Part shown: positions 58,653 through 64,000 of the stretch, piece by piece
How the letters are laid out: each line of letters starts with the position of its first letter
How positions within the stretch are numbered: the first letter of the stretch is position 1
Source: Pseudomonas iranensis
GTDB lineage: Bacteria > Pseudomonadota > Gammaproteobacteria > Pseudomonadales > Pseudomonadaceae
DNA length: 64,000 nucleotides
Assembly (NCBI RefSeq): GCF_014268585.2
Contig: NZ_CP077092.1
Location: forward strand, 186,001-250,000
Direction of reading: 5' to 3'
The notes under the pieces: model-generated
Databases searched by the model: none
What the model was told of the DNA's origin: nothing
What the model saw: the letters and a program-made list of their open reading frames with translations, nothing else
Translations under genes and position numbers: made by a program

Positions 58653-59474
58653 ATGGATCGTTACGTTGTTTTCGGTAATCCGATCGGCCACAGCAAGTCG
58701 CCGATGATTCACCAGTTGTTCGCCGAACAGACCGGCCAGCGCCTCGATTACAGCACGCTGCTGGCGCCGCTGGATGATTTTACCGGCTGCGCCACGGCAT
58801 TCTTTCGCGAAGGCCGCGGCGCCAACGTGACAGTGCCGTTCAAGGAAGACGCTTACCGGCTGGCCAACAGCCTGACCGCCCGCGCGCAGCGCGCCGGTGC
58901 GGTGAACACCTTGAGCAAACTGGACGACGGTTCACTGCTCGGCGACAACACCGATGGCGCCGGCCTGGTCCGTGATCTGACGGTGAATGCCGGGTTCAGC
59001 CTGACCGGCAAGCGCATCCTTTTGCTCGGCGCCGGCGGCGCGGTGCGCGGTGCGCTGGAGCCGTTGCTGGCAGAGAAACCGGCCTCGGTGATCATCGCCA
59101 ATCGCACGGTGGACAAGGCTGAGCTGCTGGCGGAGTTGTTCGGCGATCTCGGGCCGGTGTCGGCCAGTGGTTTCGACTGGCTGCGCGAACCGGTGGACGT
59201 GATCATCAACGCCACCTCCGCGAGCCTGACCGGTGATGTGCCACCGATCGCGCCAAGCCTGATCGAGCCGGGCCAGACCCTGTGCTACGACATGATGTAC
59301 GGCAAGGAACCGACCGCGTTCTGCCGCTGGGCCACTGAGCACGGCGCGGCGCTGGCGATGGATGGTCTGGGCATGCTCGCCGAGCAGGCGGCCGAGGCAT
59401 TCTGGCTGTGGCGCGGAGTGCGCCCGGATACTGCGTCGGTACTCGCCGAGCTGCGCCGCCAGCTGGCCCTTTAA
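58653..59474 (+). CDS. aroE: Shikimate 5-dehydrogenase (NADP)
   Basis: Reduces 3-dehydroshikimate to shikimate in aromatic amino-acid synthesis. The 273-residue protein starts [17 protein letters not shown], the shikimate-binding Ser motif, and K64 in [10 protein letters not shown] is the catalytic Lys. The NADP loop [13 protein letters not shown] and the basic residues NRTVDKA follow. An alternative GTG one codon upstream is possible. A REP element follows at 59504. Confidence 0.96.
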   Translation: MDRYVVFGNPIGHSKSPMIHQLFAEQTGQRLDYSTLLAPLDDFTGCATAFFREGRGANVTVPFKEDAYRLANSLTARAQRAGAVNTLSKLDDGSLLGDNTDGAGLVRDLTVNAGFSLTGKRILLLGAGGAVRGALEPLLAEKPASVIIANRTVDKAELLAELFGDLGPVSASGFDWLREPVDVIINATSASLTGDVPPIAPSLIEPGQTLCYDMMYGKEPTAFCRWATEHGAALAMDGLGMLAEQAAEAFWLWRGVRPDTASVLAELRRQLAL

Positions 59475-59479
59475 GCTCT

Positions 59480-59527
59480 GCTCCCACATTGAAATACGAT
59501 CAATGTGGGAGCGAGCCTGCTCGCGAA
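59480..59527. repeat. REP element with flanking hairpin after aroE
   Basis: A REP core of the same type as at 14805 lies at 59504-59527. Its first half also pairs with GCTCCCACATTG at 59480-59491 (matching CAATGTGGGAGC at 59501-59512), forming a 12-bp stem just after the aroE stop. It likely serves as an mRNA 3' end between convergent aroE and the SulP gene. Confidence 0.8.
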
Positions 59528-59549
59528 TCGCATCACCACCAATGTCAGC

Positions 59550-61118
59550 TCAATCCTCAAACCTGATCGGGCACTTCTCCGCCCCCTCCAGTTTGCGCAG
59601 TTCCTCCACCACTGGCGGCCGCGCCCGGCGCAAGGTCAGGCTGCGACCCTGGCCCAGCAGCCGTCGCGCTTCCTGGTGCAGCATCTCTACCCCTGAATAA
59701 TCGATGAAGTTGATCTGCTGTGCCTCGATTACCACCCGCGCGCCATGCAGGCGTTGCAGGCGTACTTGCAGGTAATGGCTGGCGCCGAAAAAGATCGAAC
59801 CGCCCACACGCAGCACATCGTCGTCACCGTCGCGCCAATGCTGCACCCGTGGTTGCGAGGTGCGCTTGAGGTAAAAGAACAACGACGCCAGCACCCCGGC
59901 GTAAATCGCCGTCTGCAATTCCAGCAGCAAGGTCGCGAGACAGGTCAGGGCCATCACCACGAACTCGGCACGGCTGACTCGCAGCAAAGCGCGAATGCCC
60001 CGGTGATCGACCAGACCCCAAGCGATCAACAGGATGCTGCCGGCCATGGCCGGGATCGGAATGTGCGCGATCAGCCCGGCGCCGAACACCGCGAACAGCG
60101 CCACCCAGAGCGCCGAAAACACTCCGGCCAGTGGCGAGCAGGCACCCGCCTCGTAACTCAGACCTGAGCGGGTAAACGATCCGGCTGACAGCGACCCGGA
60201 AAAGAACGCACCGACAATGTTCGACAGACCCTGTGCGCGGACTTCCTGATTGGCGTCGAGCAACTGTTGCGAGCGCGCCGATATCGAACGGGCGATCGAC
60301 AGACTGGTGACCAGCCCGAGCATGCCCACCGCCACGGCGCTTGGCAGCAGGCGCAGGATCACCTCCAGATCCAGCGTCAAGGCGCTCAGCGGCGGCAGGC
60401 GTCCGACGAAAGCGCTGACCAGATGCACATGACCGAACATTCCTGGCCAGATCCACACCAGCAGACTGGCCAGCACCAGTGTGAGCAACAGCGTCGGCCA
60501 GCGCGGCAAGAGTTTTTTCAGGGCCACGCCGACGATCACTGTAGCAACGCCGAGCATCAGCGAGGGCTTATCCACAGCCCCCAGATGTCGTAGCAGATCC
60601 ATCAGGCTGGCGAGCGCGGTGGTGTTGGCCGGCAACTCCAGCCCGAGCAGATTGGGCAATTGCCCGATGGCGATCACCACGGCGGCACCGAGGGTGAAGC
60701 CGAGCACTACCGAATGCGAAACGAAATTCACCAGCGCGCCGAAGCGCAGCAAGCCGAGCAACCATTGGAAAATCCCGGCGAGGAACGTCAGCAGCAGGAT
60801 CAGAGTGATGTAGTCCTCGGAAGCCGGCACCGCGAGCGGGCTGACGCTGGCGTACAGCACGATGGAAATCGCCGCTGTCGGGCCGCAGATCAAATGCCAT
60901 GAGGAACCCCACAGGCAGGCGATCAATACCGGAATGATTGCGGCGTACAGCCCGTATTCCGGTGGCAGCCCGGCGATCAGTGCGTAGGCAATCGACTGGG
61001 GTAAGGCGAGAATCGCACCGCTGAGGCCGACGATCAGGTCCCGCCCGACGCTGGCGCGGGTTTGCCGTGGCAACCAGCTCAGGAAAGGAAAAAGTGAATG
61101 GCGGCTGGGTAAGGCCAT
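59550..61118 (-). CDS. SulP-family anion transporter with STAS domain
   Basis: Inner-membrane transporter of 522 residues with about ten to twelve hydrophobic segments, from AILALPQSIAYALIAGLPPEYGLYAA, the sulfate transporter signature, to LATLLLELQTAIYAGVLASLFF. A STAS domain (about 425-510) follows in the cytoplasm. SulP members carry sulfate, bicarbonate or dicarboxylates; the substrate is not decided by sequence. Neighbouring betC releases sulfate from choline sulfate, so sulfate is a reasonable guess, but they are not in one operon. A DnaA box lies at 60568. Confidence 0.9.
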   Translation of the reverse strand: MALPSRHSLFPFLSWLPRQTRASVGRDLIVGLSGAILALPQSIAYALIAGLPPEYGLYAAIIPVLIACLWGSSWHLICGPTAAISIVLYASVSPLAVPASEDYITLILLLTFLAGIFQWLLGLLRFGALVNFVSHSVVLGFTLGAAVVIAIGQLPNLLGLELPANTTALASLMDLLRHLGAVDKPSLMLGVATVIVGVALKKLLPRWPTLLLTLVLASLLVWIWPGMFGHVHLVSAFVGRLPPLSALTLDLEVILRLLPSAVAVGMLGLVTSLSIARSISARSQQLLDANQEVRAQGLSNIVGAFFSGSLSAGSFTRSGLSYEAGACSPLAGVFSALWVALFAVFGAGLIAHIPIPAMAGSILLIAWGLVDHRGIRALLRVSRAEFVVMALTCLATLLLELQTAIYAGVLASLFFYLKRTSQPRVQHWRDGDDDVLRVGGSIFFGASHYLQVRLQRLHGARVVIEAQQINFIDYSGVEMLHQEARRLLGQGRSLTLRRARPPVVEELRKLEGAEKCPIRFED

Positions 61119-61172
61119 GGGTCCTCGCGGTTGGGGTTTTGTTCAAGGTTATCAGGGTGTCAGGTGTAAAAG

Positions 61173-61331
61173 CCCTCACCCTAGCCCTCTCCCTGAGGGA
61201 GAGGGGACTGACCGAGCTGTTTGTTGAAGATTCACCGACCTGCGATTTCGGCGTTGAACGCAGGTCTTGATTCAACAGCGATCGGCTCCCTTTCCCCCTC
61301 GCCCCCTTGGGGGAGAGGGCTGGGGTGAGGG
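61173..61331. repeat. Inverted-repeat element, 159 bases
   Basis: The element opens CCCTCACCCTAGCCCTCTCC and closes with the near-complement ending GGCTGGGGTGAGGG, each end having its own internal dyad of C-runs and G-runs. The centre (about 61210-61290) is not repetitive. This looks like the dispersed repeat with such ends found in several Pseudomonas genomes. It sits between choX and the SulP gene. Confidence 0.8.
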
Positions 61332-61373
61332 GGCAAAAATCTCCAGCCGAACGCTATTCCAGCAACCCTGAGA

Positions 61374-62294
61374 TCAAAGCTTGGCCTTCACCGCCACCAA
61401 CGCATCCTTGCCATCCACGGTCTCCACCCCATCCAGCCACTTGTCCAGCACCGCCGGATTGGCCTTGATCCACGCTTTCGCTGCCTCGGCATTGCTGATC
61501 TTCTTGTTCACCACCTCGGCCATGATGCTGTTCTCCATGTCCTGAGTGAACGACAGATTGGTCAGCAACTTGCCCACATTCGGGCAGGCCTCGGCGTAGC
61601 CCTTGCGGGTCAGGGTGAAAACGTTGCCAGTGTCGCCGAAGTATTTTTCGCCGCCCTTGAGGTAACGCATTTTCAGCTGCACGTTCATCGGGTGCGGGGT
61701 CCAGCCGAGAAAGGTGACGAATTTCTGTTTCTTCACCGCCCGCGACACTTCGGCGAGCATCGCCTGTTCGCTGGACTCGATCAGCTTCCACTGGCCCATG
61801 TCGAAGTCATTCTTCTTGATGATCTCCTGCAACGAAATGTTCGCCGGCGCGCCTGATCCGATGCCGTAGATCTTCTTGTCGAACTTGTCGGCAAATTTGT
61901 TCAAGTCGGCAAAATCATGCACACCCGCCTCCCAGACATAGTCGGGGACGGCGAGGGTGAATTCGGTGCCTTCGAGGTTCTTGGCCAATTGCGTCACATC
62001 GCCGGTAGCGACGAACTTGTCATAGAAGCCCTGCTGCGCCGGCATCCAGTTGCCGAGGAATACGTCCACCTGGCCATCCTTCAAGCCGCCAAAGGTGATC
62101 GGCACCGCGAGGGTGTCGACTTTGGCCTTGTAGCCCATGCCGTCGAGCAGAAATCCGGTGATGGCATTGGTCGCGGCGATGTCGCTCCAGCCCGGATCGG
62201 CCATCTTCACGGTTTCGCAACTTTGCTCGGCGAAGGCCGAGGTGCTGCTCAATGCGATCAGGCCAACAGTGACAGCTGTGGATAACTTGCGCAT
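61374..62294 (-). CDS. choX: Choline ABC transporter periplasmic binding protein
   Basis: Substrate-binding protein of 306 residues with a signal peptide (MRKLSTAVTVGLIALSSTSAFA). It belongs to the OpuAC/ProX family; the aromatic residues in KMADPGWSDIAATN, GLKDGQVDVFLGNW and FLGWTPHP are those expected to form a quaternary-ammonium cage. ATG 62294 is chosen because it starts the signal peptide; upstream in-frame codons lie within betC. The gene lies 16 bases after betC, so choline released by BetC and choline uptake are linked. The permease and ATPase are not in view. Confidence 0.9.
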   Translation of the reverse strand: MRKLSTAVTVGLIALSSTSAFAEQSCETVKMADPGWSDIAATNAITGFLLDGMGYKAKVDTLAVPITFGGLKDGQVDVFLGNWMPAQQGFYDKFVATGDVTQLAKNLEGTEFTLAVPDYVWEAGVHDFADLNKFADKFDKKIYGIGSGAPANISLQEIIKKNDFDMGQWKLIESSEQAMLAEVSRAVKKQKFVTFLGWTPHPMNVQLKMRYLKGGEKYFGDTGNVFTLTRKGYAEACPNVGKLLTNLSFTQDMENSIMAEVVNKKISNAEAAKAWIKANPAVLDKWLDGVETVDGKDALVAVKAKL

Positions 62295-62310
62295 GGACTT
62301 CCCCTTAACG

Positions 62311-63825
62311 TTATTGGTTTTGGCAGGGTTGTGGATAACGGGCCTTGCGCTCCAGATCATCAAGGTCGATGTGGTTGCGCATGTACTGCTGACTGGCATC
62401 GACCAGTGGCTGGTGATCCCAGCTCTTCAGCTTGCCGATGGTTAACGCATCGGCGACGAAACGGCGTCGGCGCTGGCTGGCCAGTACGTCCCGATGGATC
62501 GCCGGAATGTCCCACTTGGCCCGCGCTTCAGCGAGAAAATCGTCGAACAGCTGACGATGTTGCGGCGATTGGCTCAGTTCCTCTTCTTCGCGCGGATCGT
62601 TATCCACATCGAAGAGTAGGCACGGGTCGCTTTCGCTGTAGATAAATTTGTAGGCGCCCCGGCGGATCATCATCAGCGGGCTGACAGTGCCTTCGGCCAT
62701 GTATTCGCCGAACACCTCGTCATGCCCGCCCTGCCCTTGCAGGTGCGGCAGCAACGAACGACCGTCCAGTGGCAAGCCGGGCTCAAGCGTGCCGCCGGCC
62801 AGATCCACGAAGGTCGGCAGCAGGTCGGCGGTGGATACGGCGGCGCTGACTCGGCCGGCCTCGAATTGTCCCGGGGCGCTGATCAGCAGCGGCACTCGCG
62901 CGGCCATCTCGAACCAGTGCATTTTGTACCAGAGGCCCTTCTCGCCGAGCATGTCGCCATGGTCACCGGAGAAGACGATGATGGTGTCATCGATCAGCCC
63001 GGTTTCCTCAAGGGTTTGCAGCAGTTTGCCGACATTGGCGTCGATATAGCTGCAAGCGCCGAAGTAGGCGCGACGGGCATCGCGGATCTTATCCACAGGC
63101 AGCGGCTTGTCCCACAGGTCGTAAACCTTGAGCAGACGTTGCGAGTGCGGATCGAGTTCGTCCTGGTTCAAGGCTGTAGGCAACGGAATATCAGCATCGT
63201 CATACAGATCCCAGAAAGCCTTGGGAATCGTGTACGGATCGTGCGGGTGGGTCATCGACACGGTCAGGCAGAATGGCTGGTCGCCATCCTCGCGGATGTG
63301 ATCGAACAGATACTGCTGCGCCTTGAACACCACCTCTTCGTCGAAATCCAGCTGATTGGTGCGCACGCACGGCCCGGCCTGCAATACCGAAGACATGTTG
63401 TGATACCAGCTCGGCCTTACGTTCGGCTCGTCCCAGTTCACCGCCCAGCCGTAATCGGCCGGGTAGATGTCGCTGGTCAGGCGTTCTTCATAACCGTGCA
63501 ACTGGTCCGGCCCGCAGAAATGCATCTTGCCCGACAGCGCGGTGCGGTAGCCGAGACGCCGCAGGTAATGCGCGTAAGTTGGAATGTCGGCGGGGAAATC
63601 GGCCGCGTTGTCGTAGGCGCCGATCTTGCTCGGCAACTGGCCACTGACCAGGGTGAAGCGCGACGGCGCGCACAGCGGGCTGTTGCAATAGGCAGCATCG
63701 AACACCACGCCTTGGGCGGCGAGGCGGGACAGATTCGGCAGTTTGATCGGCGATGGGCCGTAGAACGGCAACATTGGCGCGGCCATTTGATCGGCCATGA
63801 TGAAAAGAATGTTCTTGCGCTTCAT
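62311..63825 (-). CDS. betC: Choline-sulfatase
   Basis: Hydrolyses choline-O-sulfate to choline and sulfate, feeding glycine-betaine synthesis and sulfur supply. The 504-residue protein starts MKRKNILFIMADQ with metal-binding D12. The formylglycine precursor is C52 in CAPSR (C-x-P-x-R), followed by FTLVSGQLPSKIGAYDN. Other alkaline-phosphatase-superfamily features include FSGDHGDMLGEKG. The ATG at 63825 is chosen; an in-frame start six codons upstream is possible. It is divergent from a LysR gene, a classical regulatory arrangement. Confidence 0.95.
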   Translation of the reverse strand: MKRKNILFIMADQMAAPMLPFYGPSPIKLPNLSRLAAQGVVFDAAYCNSPLCAPSRFTLVSGQLPSKIGAYDNAADFPADIPTYAHYLRRLGYRTALSGKMHFCGPDQLHGYEERLTSDIYPADYGWAVNWDEPNVRPSWYHNMSSVLQAGPCVRTNQLDFDEEVVFKAQQYLFDHIREDGDQPFCLTVSMTHPHDPYTIPKAFWDLYDDADIPLPTALNQDELDPHSQRLLKVYDLWDKPLPVDKIRDARRAYFGACSYIDANVGKLLQTLEETGLIDDTIIVFSGDHGDMLGEKGLWYKMHWFEMAARVPLLISAPGQFEAGRVSAAVSTADLLPTFVDLAGGTLEPGLPLDGRSLLPHLQGQGGHDEVFGEYMAEGTVSPLMMIRRGAYKFIYSESDPCLLFDVDNDPREEEELSQSPQHRQLFDDFLAEARAKWDIPAIHRDVLASQRRRRFVADALTIGKLKSWDHQPLVDASQQYMRNHIDLDDLERKARYPQPCQNQ

Positions 63826-63940
63826 GTGATCGCGGCATTCCATGTTGAATATTTATGCGAGAGTGCTGCGATCGAGCATGGATTCCATGCCTGTTCCGGT
63901 AAAGCCCGCGCCCGACAATGACTAGGATAAGTACAGCTTA

Positions 63941-64000
63941 TGTATGACGCCCTCGGTGACCTTTCCCTCGATCTGCTGCGCGCTTTTGAAGCGGCGGCCC
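63941..64000 (+). CDS. LysR-family regulator of choline-sulfate genes (partial, runs off right edge)
   Basis: From ATG at 63941 the frame reads MYDALGDLSLDLLRAFEAAA to the edge, the N-terminal helix-turn-helix entry of a LysR regulator. It is divergent from betC with a 115-base gap. In P. aeruginosa a LysR gene has the same position beside betC. Control of betC-choX is inferred from this arrangement. Confidence 0.8.

Overview
The window is the origin-of-replication neighbourhood of a fluorescent Pseudomonas, most likely of the P. fluorescens group. This rests on gene order (glmU-atp-parB-parA-rsmG-mnmG-mnmE-yidC-yidD-rnpA-rpmH-oriC-dnaA-dnaN-recF-gyrB and then the block plsC/hdtS-gmhB-glyS-glyQ-tag-htrB ... 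trkA-rsmB-fmt-def-lysM-dprA-tsaC-qor-hemF-aroE), on protein sequences I recognise as Pseudomonas, on REP-type repeats of that genus, and on a high-GC composition. No rRNA, tRNA, CRISPR array, prophage or insertion sequence was seen.

Left arm (1-10,350): a surface-polysaccharide locus. A divergent, edge-truncated glycosyltransferase (1-942, minus) is followed by a tightly overlapping operon rmd-gmd-wbpW-wzm-wzt-wbpX-wbpY-wbpZ. This matches the common polysaccharide antigen (A-band, D-rhamnan) cluster: GDP-mannose is made by WbpW, converted to GDP-D-rhamnose by Gmd and Rmd, polymerised by WbpX/Y/Z and exported by the Wzm/Wzt ABC transporter.

10,357-16,276: a GST gene and a LysR regulator, then glmS with its predicted, unoccupied Tn7 attachment site, a DeoR-family regulator and glmU (UDP-GlcNAc synthesis). 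16,395-23,515: the complete F1Fo ATP synthase operon atpIBEFHAGDC. 23,661-32,373: parB, parA, rsmG, mnmG, mnmE, yidC, yidD, rnpA and rpmH, all on the minus strand. rpmH carries a +1 frameshift in this sequence. oriC (about 32,480-32,871) separates this leftward block from rightward dnaA-dnaN-recF-gyrB. A perfect parS site lies inside recF. A second origin-like region sits between mnmG and mnmE and can be aligned to oriC element by element.

Right arm (39,203-64,000): a divergent two-component pair whose kinase looks like a CHASE2 kinase without its sensor domain, the PlsC/HdtS acyltransferase, LPS heptose and acylation genes, glycyl-tRNA synthetase, trkA, rsmB-fmt-def, a LysM protein, dprA, tsaC, and an A+T-richer insert holding a LuxI/FeeM-like acyltransferase coupled to a 48-residue basic ORF. 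These are followed by qor, hemF, aroE, a SulP transporter, and choline-sulfate genes choX-betC with the start of a LysR regulator at the right edge.

Two observations stand out. The exact DnaA box TTATCCACA was found 32 times in 64 kb, mostly inside genes and on both strands, where well under one is expected by chance. The acyltransferase/micropeptide pair at 55,753-56,545 is the best candidate for something undescribed.
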